Shown: piece by piece, positions 1 through 11,525 of the stretch
Numbering within the stretch: the stretch's first letter is position 1
How the letters are laid out: each line of letters opens with the position of its first letter
Assembly (NCBI GenBank): GCA_015039315.1
Contig: WIDE01000068.1
Span: 1-64,000, forward strand
Direction: 5' to 3'
Source: Clavulina sp. PMI_390
Taxonomy: Eukaryota; Basidiomycota; Agaricomycetes; Cantharellales; Hydnaceae
Length of the DNA stretch: 64,000 bases
The notes under the pieces: model-generated
Told to the model about the DNA's origin: nothing
The model's input: only the letters and a program-made list of their open reading frames with translations
Databases searched by the model: none
Translations under genes and position numbers: made by a program

Positions 1-1
1 G

Positions 2-163
2 TTCATCAAATTGTGTGATTTGTGTCCGAACAGTGTTCGACAACTCTACGAACTCAACAGTCAGCGCCCATACCGAATCGTCTTGCCCTTGCCTCTAAGA
101 GAACAATCTTACAAACTCCATGCTCTCTCAGGTAGAGGCTCGACTCTAAAATATCTCAACTAG
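2..163 (+). CDS. Possible C-terminal end of a gene entering from the left
   Basis: An open plus-strand frame runs from the window edge to TAG at 161-163, giving about 53 residues that include CDLCPNS and end in LKYLN. There is no start inside the window, so if it is real it is the last exon of a gene to the left. The composition is ordinary and I recognise no domain. It could be a chance open frame. The sequence from 164 to 378 that separates it from the first R copy shows only the possible leader of R1. Confidence 0.25.
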   Translation, partial: FIKLCDLCPNSVRQLYELNSQRPYRIVLPLPLREQSYKLHALSGRGSTLKYLN

Positions 164-378
164 TTCACTCCTCTCAATGACATATGTGCACATCCGCATG
201 GGAGTCCAGTCGGTGGACTCGCCGCAATCAGTTGCTACTCCTCCTACAAGCCTTATGGTGGCGGGCCGATTAGACTAAGTAAAATTCCTCGAGACTACTG
301 GGAACTGACCATCCCTAATATCGAGATCGGTACTGGTGCACTCCCCCCCCCCCTCTCAAGCGTTAGATACAACTTCTA

Positions 379-1234
379 ATGTCGGTTTCGTCAAGTAAGC
401 TATCCCCATCTCTGGCGTCCTTCGACCCCTTCTCCTTCGAAACTACATCCAACACGCCGCTTCACCTCCTTCGAACCCACTAGAAGCGGCACCATGCCGC
501 CAGCAGGGATAACTTCGCCTTCACCTGGTCGTCAAGTTCTCAATCCTGTGAGTACCAGCTCAAGAGGGTCTACGGAAACGCTCTAGAGCTTTCACGCTCC
601 CCAGTACCTTATCTATCAATATGCCGGTCTGCTACATTCCTATCGTGTGTTTGCCACGAACGATGTTGGGGAATCCAAGCACGCCGGTCACCTGCTAATT
701 GCCAGTCTCTACGCACCAGAGACGTCAAGAGATTCATCGCTCGTCTTGAGGGTTTTGGCCCTAGCAACTCGGAGGCCATGTATCTCACCAGTGAATCCGT
801 GGACAGCGAGCAGGATACTACCATCTTGGCCTCTCGCAGGGTTTGACCGTGAACATCCTGTTCATGCGATCGTCGGTGATGGTGTTCACCAAGGTATCCC
901 TGTGCAACCTACACTTGAGAGACCCCTGATGTCTAATGATTCGCCACTACAATTCACCAGCCGACCTACCCAGAGATCCTGCGTAAAAATCGCTCTCCCA
1001 CGTCGATTTTAATGGGTTTGAGGAACTCAAGATTAAGGACCTACTCGTGGTTGATTTCTGGAGACACCGATCTCTCTGCGTGGTCGCGGGCGCACAGAAA
1101 GAACCAATCCTTGCCAGGAAACATACATCGGACCTTGCATGACCGCCCGCCCCGAAGACCATACGCCGAAGTGATCTAGAAGAGGCACACGCTCCTTGTC
1201 GATAATCGCCAGACCTCCAATACTCGTAAGAACA
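379..1234 (+). pseudogene. R1: decayed copy of the tandem R family
   Basis: This is the first and most damaged full-length copy of the unrecognised R family. The short first exon (ATG TCG GTT TCG TCA A, then GTAAGC) at 379 matches the first exons of R2-R4. The main exon is recognisable from about 605 (YLIYQYAGLLHSYRVF) but the frame then shifts. The block corresponding to LKRYIARLEGF in the intact copies reads KRFIARLEGF in another frame near 725, followed by an in-frame stop after LASRR. The segment near 1190-1232 still encodes LLVDNRQT, the family LLVDxR block. Frameshifts and stops make a product unlikely. Confidence 0.7.
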
Positions 1235-1614
1235 GACTTCTCATCAAAATGTTCATGATGGCCAAATTGGTGAATTATACTGATGGCAGCACGGGCTTGG
1301 CTCTTTCGAACTATTAGAGAGCGAGAGAAGGCTTTTAACTGTAAGTGTCTCCTTTGCGCGCGTGCTTTTCATCATCTGGGTCCCATGCTGACCGAGGGCT
1401 ACCATTGTTACCTCAAAGTGCCGCCGGCTGGTGAAGCTCAGTTCGAATAGGCTTAGAGGTCGAGATGCTTGGTTCCGTGCTGCGTCGACGAAGATCAAAA
1501 ACTGTATATTTCATATTCTCAGCTATTCAATATGAACACAACGCACTCACATGCCACCCGCCATTTTGAGCGGAGCAGGACTTGGTCATAGGATGGTTTC
1601 TTCCCGCTAATTGG
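1235..1614. other. Spacer between R1 and R2
   Basis: About 380 bp holding the decayed 3' end of R1 and the distal upstream region of R2. I see no other gene. Small open frames here lack family resemblance. Confidence 0.5.
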
Positions 1615-1627
1615 CGCGCGGTCATCA
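1615..1627 (+). promoter_or_regulatory. R-family upstream box, R2 copy
   Basis: CGCGCGGTCATCA lies about 85-95 bp before the R2 start codon. Near-identical boxes occur upstream of R3, R4 and R6, while the surrounding sequence is more diverged. It is therefore a candidate shared regulatory site; no factor is known to me. Confidence 0.4.
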
Positions 1628-1708
1628 CCAACCCAACCCGTGCTGGCGGTTCCGACCTTGACTTCGGCACCGAGCTCCCTGGACCTCTGCCCGTTTCGTA
1701 CGACGACC

Positions 1709-2823
1709 ATGTCTGCTATGTCCAGTAAGTCTTCATACCCTCAATTTCGCCTTCTGATATCTAACGAGGGGATCTATTCCATCTCATCGCGTTTCAGGCC
1801 CACCGCCAAGCTCAACCTCTTTCGCCTTTGTCGATGGCGAGTCTGTTAACACTCAATCAGCTGCGGCCAGCCCACCTCCATCTACAATTCGAGAATCCCA
1901 ATACCGTAAGATAAGCCTAATAATCTTGGCATTAGTTTCTGAAGCGCGAGGTGCATCCAGTGTATTATCGCCTTTACCAGGATGGTGGTCCACTAGGCTC
2001 GTACCGAAAGTTTGGCCCAGATGATAATGAGCGAAGCGAACTGATTGGTCGCCTTCTTGTCGATGACATCCCCCCTCCCCGTACTATTCGGAATCTCAAA
2101 CGATATATCGCGCGCCTCGAGGGTTTCATCGGGCCGCAAGTTGAGGATATCCTCCTTTCTAGTGCCTCTCGCGAGGGCGAGGAGGATACCACGTTTCTCG
2201 AGTTCTCCACCTACGCACCGGGTTGTGATTTCACACATCCTGTTCACGTAATCATCCTCGATGGCGCTCGGAGAACGCTTCCTGGAAGGCTTCCGCCATC
2301 CATCAGCGGCTATGCGTCGTCTCCTTCCCGTCTATCCACATCCTCAAGGACCATTTTCCACCAGGGCGTCTTTTGGAACGTCGATGCCTATGGATTTGGA
2401 GAGCCCAGGGTTGATCCAGACTGCTCATGGACAATTGTTGGAGCGGCTAATCCCCCTGGGTGGACAAATGCCCATATAAAGAGCCCATCTTTGGCTCCAA
2501 TGGTTTATCGGATTGCAGAGGACCGCGCGCCTGACTTTTATGGTGGCATCGACCGCTCTCACTCGTTGCTTGTTGACAGCCGAACAACAATCACTACTTG
2601 TAAGATTTGCTAATCCTATTCCTTCTCGCGAGGCGTCGCTGACGGTGTGTTATGGCGACAGCTGACGGTGGAGAATTCTATCGAGCAATTTGGTTGGGCA
2701 GAATAATTCGTGAGTACTTTTCGGTCGAGTGACGAGTCTAATGGCCATGACCCAATATGATTCATTTCCAACCATTGGGTGAAAGTGTTGGTTATTGATG
2801 AAGTAGTATTTGACCAACAGTAA
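1709..2823 (+). CDS. R2: hypothetical protein of a tandem fungal family (about 282 aa)
   Basis: Five exons assemble in frame: 1709-1724, 1798-1905, 1961-2599, 2662-2709 and 2786-2823. The protein has a Ser/Pro-rich leader, then a block starting YYRLYQDGGPLGSYRKFGPD, the core LKRYIARLEGF, a PVHVIILDG strand-like block, a Trp-rich segment (SWTIVGAANPPGW), the LLVDSRTTIT block, FYRAIWLGRII, and a short last exon starting LLVIDEVV. There is no signal peptide or membrane segment. The YYRLY...LKRYIARLEG start resembles a domain of unknown function common in Agaricomycete hypothetical proteins. Function is unknown. Exon phases agree with R3 and R4, which supports the model. The ATG is chosen because exon 1 (MSAMSS) recurs in all copies. 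Confidence 0.75.
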
Positions 2824-3170
2824 ACGCGAGGATCATTGGGAGGCTACCAGCTGCACAAAACCAGATGTCTAAATAGGCTAATTCACTGTCTTCCTTAATT
2901 CTTCCGAGATAATATATCCTCGAACGCCTCAGAAAACGACATAATTTGGACAACGTTTAGCCAGGCATTCGCTCCCTCAAATTCAAACTAGGCAACGGCG
3001 ATGCATTTCAAGCTTGACCCCGGTAAGTGACGAGAAGTGTATAGGCAACTAATATGGTATCTATAGTGGATCACTTCGAGCAACGGTTCAGCCCGGGAAC
3101 TTCGTGCACTACTATACGACTTCATGTTGCAACGACGTTGACGTGCTTCCTCCACGATATCTATCTGACG
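2824..3170. other. Spacer between R2 and R3
   Basis: About 350 bp between the R2 stop and the R3 upstream box. No gene or recognisable repeat was seen apart from general similarity to the other R spacers. Confidence 0.5.
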
Positions 3171-3184
3171 CCGCGCGGTAATCG
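3171..3184 (+). promoter_or_regulatory. R-family upstream box, R3 copy
   Basis: CCGCGCGGTAATCG sits about 105-118 bp before the R3 start. It matches the boxes at R2, R4 and R6 at most positions. Confidence 0.4.
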
Positions 3185-3288
3185 GTAGCGCACATTGATA
3201 AATGTCACATGCCAAAATGCCGCTACGGCGAGGCTGGCACATTTCCGCCGCTCTCAATCATAGACATCTTCCACTCGACCACGTCCCC

Positions 3289-4406
3289 ATGTCGATTTCG
3301 TCCAGTGAGCTCGCATTTCTTATATCAAAACATGTCGACGGGCGCTGATAAGTTTGCACAATGCAATTCAATAGGTCCACCAGGTAGCTCTACATCCTTT
3401 GATCTTGTCAGCGATGATACTATGTCGGTCAGGAGACTCTCACCTCTCCCTCATCCTCAGGCTCCTCGATATCGTGAGCAGCTGCCAATGAAACCGGGAA
3501 AATAATCTTCATTTATCAATGTGACCTAGTGTATTATCGCCTATACCAGAACGGTGGCCCTCTAGCGTCGTACCGGATGTTTGGGTCCGACGACGATGAG
3601 CGAGGTGATCGAATCGGTCGCCTGCATATCGATGATCTCTCTCCTCCGCGTAATATACGATGCCTCAAGCGATACATCGCCCTTCTTGAGGGTTTTAGCC
3701 CAGCCCATGTTGAGGAAATCTTCCTCACAAGCGACTCTAGCGAGAGCGAGGAAGATACCGTTCGTCTTGATCTATCTCCCGGTGCTCCTGGCTGTATTCC
3801 CGACGCCCCGATTCATGGGATCATCCTTGATGGCGCTCACCGAAGCCCACCTGCTAGACCCCTGCCACGTTCCCTCGATTCTATCGCATCATGCCGTCTT
3901 TCATGCACCCCTACAAGCCCGCTAATCTACAAAAACATTTTATGGAATATTGACGCAACAGGATTCGCAGAGCCGTTCACTTACCGGGAGGAGTACACCT
4001 CATGGTCTATTCGCGGATCATGCGATCCGCCCGGTTGGAGAGAAGCACGCATCAAAAGCGCATCGTTAGACCCCCCACCTGTTAAAATATCGGGAGACTC
4101 TTTTGCCAATTTTGGTGGACCATTGCTGAAGGAAGATCGAATTCTGGTCGACGATCGGATTGCCATACATCACGGTACGAGTCTAATTATGTCCTTGGAC
4201 TCTGCTGCCGTTCCCCTGACAGTGGAAAATCTCTAAAGCTGAGGGGAGTAAATTCTATCGGGTCATCTGGACACGAAAACAAGCTATAGTGTGTGAGTGA
4301 TCTCTTGGCAATTGACATGCTTTTATTTTGACCAATTGCAACTTGGCGTTTGCAAGATCTGAATATCGACGATATAGAGTTCGACACCGGCCTGTCATCA
4401 AATAAA
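3289..4406 (+). CDS. R3: hypothetical protein of the tandem R family (about 287 aa)
   Basis: Five exons join in frame: 3289-3304, 3375-3473, 3530-4174, 4239-4292 and 4357-4406. The product keeps every family block: YYRLYQNGGPLASYRMFG, LKRYIALLEGF, PIHGIILDGAHR, a Trp block ending DPPGW, ILVDDRIAI, FYRVIWTRK and a final YLNIDDIEF. An acidic stretch (SSESEEDT) follows the core helix, as in R2 and R4. No targeting signal is visible. The copy appears intact; it differs from its neighbours throughout, so the duplication is not recent. Function is unknown and no catalytic motif was recognised. Confidence 0.75.
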
Positions 4407-5093
4407 CCCGAGCCATAGTGATGCACTTTCAAAACGTTCTCGGGCTTGCTCGACCTTTACTCTTGATGAATATGAGATGACAGGGGCTCCCAATGATTCG
4501 TACGAGTCAATTATGAACCATTGTACCTAGAATGCGGATAAAATGCATCGAGAAAATCTTGGAGCTTTGAAAGCCCCATCACCGTAAACGGCTGACTCAA
4601 TTAACACCGCAACCATTCCTAAGTCAAATCGACTACAGTTTGGCACGTGTAACCTTAGAAGCGATCTCAGTTCAGAGGACCCCGCCACCTGTGATTGAAC
4701 TTATGTTGTCCCTGGAGCGAACGGTGGTGGAGGCGATTAAATGGAGGTAGATAAGTCCTTTTGAATGCAGTTCCGCTTACCATCAGATGTATTCAACAGG
4801 TCAGCTATGGCGAAACGTCTCGAAAGCTGCGGAAGGGCATTTATTGGGAAGGAAATGAACCCCTCAATGTTGTCAATCCAGTTGCACGCACCCCGACGCT
4901 CGAACATTGTTCGAAGATTCTTCAGAGAGACCACCCACTCATCCAAACCGACTCAACTTTGTAGTGGTGAGAAGTAAGGATACGTTTCCTACGCGCTTCT
5001 GAGCTGCCGAACGATATTCTAAAACCCGCATGCATGCTAGAATCACGTCCATCGTCGATATATGTGCTGCATTGTATCAGCGTCGAGCCAGAG
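4407..5093. other. Spacer between R3 and R4
   Basis: Nearly 700 bp without a convincing gene. Several short open frames exist on both strands but none resembles a neighbouring family and none has coherent splice structure. Confidence 0.5.
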
Positions 5094-5106
5094 CGCGCGG
5101 TAATCA
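5094..5106 (+). promoter_or_regulatory. R-family upstream box, R4 copy
   Basis: CGCGCGGTAATCA lies about 145-157 bp before the R4 start and is nearly the same as the boxes at R2, R3 and R6. Confidence 0.4.
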
Positions 5107-5250
5107 GCATCTGCTGCTGCAGGGCTGGACGCCGCGCTGAAAGGAAACGCGGATATAAAAGGTCTTGGAGATATCCTGCAAGACTCAAGCACCATCCTCG
5201 GTGATTCTCCTGCAGTGGTCCTCCATATTCTCATCCCGACACGAGCTCTG

Positions 5251-6427
5251 ATGTCAGTTCCATCCAGTAAGCCATGACTCATTCCGACATTGCTCCTGCT
5301 CGCGGCGAATCAGATTTTGCTAATGATTCCTCATCAAGGTCCAAGGCCTAGCTCCAACCCCTTCGACCTCGTTAGCGGCGATATAGTGTCGGCAAGGATG
5401 GTCTCACCTTCTTTGCCTCGTCAAGTTTCTCAATACTGTACGTGGATGATAGATGTAGAACCTTTGGCACGTTAACAAGATCTTCATGAGTTTGCAGTGT
5501 ACTACTGCCTCTATCAAGACGGTGGTCCTCTCCCATCCTATCGTATGCTTGGCGCAACCGATGACGAGGAAACAATGCACCTCGGCCGCCTGCCAATTGC
5601 CGGTCTCCCTCCTCCACGTGATATCAGATGCCTCAAAAGATACATCGCTCGCCTTGAGGGTTTCAGCGCCGAGCAAGTCGAGGCCATTTTCCTACACAGC
5701 GAATCCGTCGAGAGCGAGGAGGACACGGCTCGCCTAAGCCTATCCGCAGGCTCACCCGGCTATGACCCCGAGCACCCAATTCATGGCATTATCGTCGACG
5801 GCGCCCACCGAAGCGCCCCGGTGCAACCCACTCTCATACGGCCACTAACGTCCAGTGATGCTCAACCGCAATTACCTCCATCACGGTTACCCACACCGAC
5901 CCTTTTAAACACTGTCATTCATAACAATGTGCTCCACTACGTCGATGCCAATGGGTTTGCGGAACCCAAGGTCGAGCAGGGTCGCGCATGGATCGTTTGC
6001 GGGGCGAGCGATCTCCCGGGGTGGTCGAAAGCACACATCAAGAGCCCGACACTGGCGCCAATCATCTTCCAAAATTCGAATGATCGACCACCTAGAAAGA
6101 AAAGTACCCCCACCGAGTTGATTCAAAAGACTCACCTGCTCCTCGTTGATACCCGCAGAACATATGATACAGGTAAGAACTGATTTCTCGTCGTACCTTC
6201 TCCAATAGCAAAGCTAAAGGTGTTCTTACCACTATAGCGAATGGGGGAAAATTTTTCCGAGCTATTTGGGATTGCAGGAAGATTCTCATTCGTGAGTATC
6301 TCCTTCATCATTCCCATGTCGTATTAACCACGTCAGTTTGCTGATTATGAAGTACCATTCATCCTTGAAAGTGCTCCCTATTAACGAGGCTGAGCTCGAA
6401 GTGTCAGCAGCTCAGATTCAGCCCTGA
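5251..6427 (+). CDS. R4: hypothetical protein of the tandem R family (about 299 aa)
   Basis: Five exons join in frame: 5251-5266, 5339-5437, 5498-6172, 6238-6291 and 6372-6427, with standard GT-AG borders. The protein reads MSVPSS, a Ser/Pro leader, YYCLYQDGGPLPSYRM, LKRYIARLEGFSAEQVE, PIHGIIVDGAHRSAP, an HYVDANGFAEPKV and GASDLPGW block, LLLVDTRRTYDTG, FFRAIWDCRKILI and a terminal LLPINEAELEVSAAQ. This is the best preserved copy and the longest of the three intact ones. Its 3' third and downstream flank recur at 11.5-12.1 kb as fragment R5. It converges with NLR1. Molecular role is unknown; the local association with STAND-type genes is the only functional hint. Confidence 0.8.
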
Positions 6428-6607
6428 TCATACTTTAAGCCTTCTTTGTGTTTCCCACCTGTAAACGAATTGATTACAACCCAGCGGCCGGAATGTGAAC
6501 TTATCTACTCGCCTCTACAATGTAATATGAGGTCCATGTCTTGATATACCGCCAATCTTATCTCATCAGAACAAAATTTGGAGATGCGATGGGCTCTTAC
6601 CAATAAT
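6027..6607 (+). repeat. Left copy of a ~580-bp direct repeat flanking NLR1
   Basis: This covers the last part of R4 exon 3, exons 4-5 and 180 bp of downstream flank ending CCAATAAT. The same stretch is present at about 11526-12100, roughly 85-90% identical by eye. The two copies bracket NLR1 and the TIR element. In the right copy CCAATAAT continues into the R6 upstream region; here it is interrupted at 6608. Confidence 0.75.
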
Positions 6608-6608
6608 C

Positions 6609-7303
6609 GGGGCGTTGCGATTTGCACGCTCGGGTTGCGATTTCTATACACAAAAAGTGACACAACAAAATACTCGCTATCCTATCCTCCGCAAACGCAA
6701 CGTGCATACTGGATCGACAGCAGGTTAAAGGAATGATCACAACACTTCCAGCGTTCTATGTAAGGAGTGCTAATTATTCTTCACGAGCAGTGGCTGCTAG
6801 TCATGACATCACAGAGCAATGCAGCACAGCAGAGTGCCTATGGTGAAAGCCGTATGCACAGTCGGAGCGGAAAGCATCAAAAAACAAAATGCTGAGCTTT
6901 TTCAGTATGACGGAGTAGTCTGAGGTCCCAAAAATCGAGGATAACATTGTGGCATAGCAGCCATTTCGCGTCTAGTCAAAACAAGGATCTAGCTCTCATA
7001 GTAAGCCACTTGAACTGCAGGTTAAATGATCTATTGGCGCCCAAGAGTGCTGGTATCCACCAAGGACCGTAAGTTCGTAGGTAGATTCCGCCATCAGCTC
7101 GCCACCGTCTGTAATCTGAGCACATTCCCAATGGTGTAGTTTATGATTTCTTCTAGTAAATCACGAAACTGCATCATCACGATGCTCCATATAATATTGC
7201 CTAGTTTGATGGGTAATACTAGGCGAACATAGAAGAAATATTTTTTGTGTATGCTTTCGGTGTGCACAAAATCGCAACCCGAGCGTGCGAATCGCAACGC
7301 CCC
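6609..7303. mobile_element. 695-bp non-autonomous element with 35-bp terminal inverted repeats
   Basis: The ends at 6609-6643 and 7269-7303 are inverted copies matching at 34 of 35 positions, both starting GGGGCGTTGCGATT and containing an internal repeat of GTTGCGATT. TAAT occurs on both sides (6604-6607 and 7304-7307), with one extra C on the left, and may be a target duplication. No transposase frame is present inside, so this looks like a MITE. The superfamily cannot be named from these ends. The interior contains only short frames with no recognisable product. Confidence 0.65.
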
Positions 7304-7457
7304 TAATAGATGTTTCTGGTTGCCATACTAAGATCCCTCCCTACACAACGCAGCCATCCAAGTAATTATGTGATGAACTAGTCCGGAAACGTCATGAACT
7401 ATCTATGTCTTATCGCCAACACTGTGAAACTCCGCCCCCCTGAACCAAGGCTAGATG

Positions 7458-10400
7458 CTACGGCTCTATCTCGTCGTCGGATCCATCTGACTCGTACCAC
7501 CACAGATTTGAAGACAGATCTGGATTATTTGCACGATATATAGCGCGAATCTGCCGAACCTTGTCTTCGACGCTTTGTGGAGCTGTAGCTGCGGAATGGA
7601 GTTTGGCTCCATGCTCCTGAAGAAGCAGAAACATCTTCTTCATGTTCGGAAGAGCATCTCTTTCAGCTTTGTCAGTCGCCCCCGCAAAGAGCTGGCTGCT
7701 CCTCAGAATCCAATCAAGGGGGCCTCGGCCTGCGCTATCAAGCAAGTGAAGCTCTGCACCCAAGTCCAAAAGGCCCTTCACATATTCGAGCGATCCCATC
7801 AAGATAGCCTTCTTTAACGGGGTCGCATCATTGTCATCAGCAGCATTGAGATCCGCTCCATACTCCTGCACCAATCTTTGGATGAAAGAGATGGTTTCGT
7901 GTAATCCATCAAAGTCTACCAGGCGATGAAGTATGGTGCCATTATTCCTCGAACGAGTGTTCACGTCAACGCCGTAACGAAGAAGCACTTCAACAGTCTT
8001 CATATACGGCATCTCGAATGGAGTGCCACTATCCCAGAACAACTCCTCAGAGATGATTTGTGAAAATGGAGAGTCGTAGTCTAGACTGGGAGTATTCATG
8101 AGCTTGCTTTGATTTTTGGCGGCTTCGCCAAGTATCTGAAGGACCTGTGGACAATATGACTGCATTTTCCAGTTATGTGGTACAGGCCACATCACGTAGC
8201 TGGTTTCGGCAGAGTCTGCAGCCCACCATTGGTTGGGCAAGTAGTCACGAGGGTCACCAGGAAGGATAAGGTGGACGATAGAAAGCTCTCGGAAACCAAA
8301 TTTTTGTTTGGTCCAGGAGTCATTTTGTTCCAAAAGGATGCGAAGCACAGCTGTATCTCCACTGCAAGCTGCGTAACAGACCGGGGACCACCCCAATGAG
8401 TCCAATTTATTGCGCACATCCCCCTCGAAAGAACGGTTCTGGTCGGCCTCGAGATCGAGTAGACGCTTGACATGACTCGTAGACCCAATACGAACCGCCC
8501 AGTGGAGAGGGTGGTCTAGAGCTTTAGAATCGAGGCCCAACTCCTTACTTCTTTCGTTAATCCACAGATGAAAAGTCGACGACTTCGGATGCAGGAAACG
8601 ATCAAGAGTAGGGGCAATCAAAGTGTGTCCACCTTCAGCCAAGATTGACTTTGAAAGGTGATACCACCACATCATTGCTTGAGAGCGGAGCTCGGGGAAG
8701 GTGGGATAATTGTTTGGTTCATACGCGCTGGTGATCACCATGAGAAGGGTGGATGCAGCTCGTTTGCGAGACGTTCCGAAAGCCGTATCGATACGCGGAT
8801 TGAGCGCCATCTCGTGATTCTGGGGTCGCTTTTCTCTGATATCCGGGAGAGATAGGAGGTACTCTTGAACAGTGAAATGGATGAAATGCACCTCAGTGCG
8901 GGTTGGGCAATGTTCCGGCGTTTCTGTCTTAAGTAGCCCTGGAATGAAGTCGAGGATACCAAGTCCGTTTCCTTTGACCGAAGCCCCCTTCTTGAGTTCA
9001 AGAGACGCGCATGCAGAGTGGTCATCCAGGTCATCCAACTTGAGACACCGTATCTCTTCGATCTCTTGCACAGATAAGGGTTGTGGTGCGGCTATGAGGC
9101 ACTCTAGAACCGCGCGAACTGTTTTCCAGCGTATCTTAGGGATAGATCCCAGGATTCGCGCATAGGTTTCACTGAGAGAAGAGGGCATCTCGGAAACCAG
9201 CTGTAGAGCTTCATCGCCTGAGCATCGCTCAAGTTCTTTGAGTTGCAGTTTAACCCACAGGAACCTAAATTGGATATACAAGCGATATAAGGGATCAATC
9301 AAGCCGTCCAATAGGAATGACTCACATGGAGTTGGAACGCTTCAGCAATTCATTCCTCACATAAAGTCGATCATCTTCAGACCATCCTGGTCGCGGATCC
9401 TTCAGCTCTATATCAATGAAAGCTTCAAGAGCGACTCGATGCTGATGCGAATCCCCCAGGAGAGTCTGATGTGTTACAAATTTCTCCTCAGTATCCTCAG
9501 GGGGCGCCATAATGTCCGTAATGTCGCGCGTTGGGCGACTTGTAGCAAATATATGTAGATTCCACTGACATTCAGCCCCTTTGTACGCGAGATCCCGAAG
9601 GAATGGAAGCAATTTAGCCCGCTCCTCCTCCAAGCACTCATCGATGGAATCAATGATCAGGTATTTGAGTCCGGGAGTGTCGAACATCGAGTTGAGGAGG
9701 ATAATCAACTCGTTCTCAAAGGCGTAGTCTGTTTCTTTTTTGAAACGGAGGATAACTTCGTCGCACGCTGTGGACGTATCCATGAAGTGGTTAACGATTG
9801 ACGCAAGGAACTTTTTGAACGTTCGCTTCTCCTTGTCGCGATAGTCGAAATAGAAAAAAGCGCATGGAGATAAGGTCTCAACGGCTTTCTGCTTGACGTA
9901 TTGGACAACACGCGAGCTGCAGGAGGGGTAATTCAGACACCATCACACAATTCGGCACTCATCTCACCATAGCACACTCTTCCCGACGCCAGCTATGACA
10001 AAGAGTATTCAGAAGGTCGGTCATTTGATGAATCAATAATTCACCGACCATCGGCAGATACCCAGTAGAAGCCGGCCGGGTGGTTGCACCACTCCGTGAA
10101 AGACGAGAGTTCGAGAAACCAATTCGCATGGTCAGGGACCCTTGATCCCTGTTCCAGTCTCTCCTCTTGGTTAATGTAGGGGTTTGGAGCCGACAGCCAT
10201 TTTTTATCTTCTTTTCGTCCTTTTGAAGCAGTTAAATGTCATGACTCTATAGGACGCAAAGAATTGCTTTACTTTCAGAGATTTCCAAGAATTTCACTCC
10301 TAATTTAGCTTTGAATAGGATAAAAAGCGTTAAACAGCAGGAATACTTATTCGAGATTATGGCCAGAGCTGAAAAACTTACCACTAGTAGCGGTTGCCAA

Positions 10401-11241
10401 TATTTCGGCTGTGGTGGTTAACTGAATCTGCTCACAAAGTGTGCCAAGCTTTGTATTTTCGTATGCCAGTTCTGAGCTCCCAAATAACGACGAAACAAAA
10501 TCACCTATAGGTCGAGTTAGATGGGACGTTTAAACAACAAAGGCATCACACTGACCACCACGAGTAAACCAAGCATCCCACACGGATCGCTTCCGAACAG
10601 TGTCGCAGTAGCGGATGAAGAATCCCAAGATCACGAGGGCCTGCGCTAGAGTTTTTACATGGAGCGTTTGAAGAGCTGGCGTTATGGCATTGGCGGTGTT
10701 CAGAATCCCCATACGCGAAAGGACCTCATGGAGATTGTCAAGGACCCGTGTCAGTTTATCGTATATCCGAGAAACACCGTCAATTGCCTAAAGAATTCAA
10801 CAAATTAGTGCGCAGATATTCCAACTTCACTGTGGTACAAACCTGGAGTAGTCGTGCAAAAGCAGCGAAGATTGCTTTTCCACCAGGAACTCCAATCTAA
10901 AAGAACACATCAGGGAGGAGCCTAGTATATGCTTCGCAATATGCATCACGTACGTCAGATGCTACTTCGCCAACTGGCTCAACAAGGAGCTTCAAGCAGC
11001 TTAGCACAGGCTTGAGAACAGCGCGAACGGATTGCCCTTTCTTGCGAAACGTCTTGAGGTCCGATCCGCATTGATTCAGCGCGGCCTCGATGTCTGCAAT
11101 GGATTCAGCATCTTCAAGAGCCTTGAGCAGAGCAGAGTCTTGTAGCTTTCGCTTCGAGGTGCTCTCGAATGTTACGATCGCCTGGCTCCAGATTTCAGCT
11201 ATCTGAGATGGGGATGCGCCCGTGTGCGGAGGCGTGCTCAT
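7458..11241 (-). CDS. NLR1: Goodbye-NACHT-ankyrin STAND protein
   Basis: A multi-exon minus-strand gene, starting at ATG 11241 (MSTPPHTG) and stopping at 7458. The N-terminal domain (AEIWSQAIVTFESTSKRKLQ, then PGGKAIFAAFARLL and a C-terminal helix set) matches the fungal STAND N-terminal Goodbye domain. A linker follows (FTEWCNHPAGFYW). The NACHT part has Walker A AGVGKSVL on a ~25-nt microexon (about 9968-9992), the CAFFYFDYRD block, Walker B LKYLIIDSIDEC and FATSRP. The final 617-residue exon has a winged-helix-like region and at least four ankyrin-like repeats (for example LHWAVRIGSTSHVKRLLD, TPLKKAILMGSLEYVKGLLD). Fungal proteins of this architecture are NLR-like signal switches in nonself recognition or programmed death; that role is inferred here. 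An upstream in-frame ATG at 11400 is an alternative start. No breaks were seen. Confidence 0.85.
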
Positions 11242-11400
11242 GTTGATGAAATAACTAGAGATTGAAGCAAGTGGTTTGGAGTCGATGGAATAGAGGGTAG
11301 AGAGGTTTAGATATTCAAGCGCGGAGAGTGGCGTAAGACGGTCTTTATAGCGCGCCCAAATGCCACTGACGGGGATGTCTCCTTGCGACTGGCACTCCAT

Positions 11401-11525
11401 TATTGGTCAAATACACTATAGGATATGATCAACCACCAAGGCAGACTGTGGCTGAAAGGCCACCAAGCGCGCTGAGCGTGGGAAACACACCCGTGAGAAT
11501 TTTGCCCAGACTAGCCTTGTGCGAA
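11401..11525 (-). promoter_or_regulatory. NLR upstream region shared with NLR2
   Basis: About 105-125 bp directly upstream of the NLR1 leader are almost identical to 18512-18617 upstream of NLR2 (for example ATTATTGGTCAA and AGGCAGACTGTGGCTGAAAG). The similarity stops abruptly where R5 begins here. It is likely promoter or 5' UTR sequence copied with the gene and marks a duplication breakpoint. Confidence 0.55.

Noticed and set aside
7094..7297. 67-aa minus frame inside the TIR element
   Set aside because: Its first codons are the inverted repeat itself; no transposase-like residues and no similarity to known proteins by eye.
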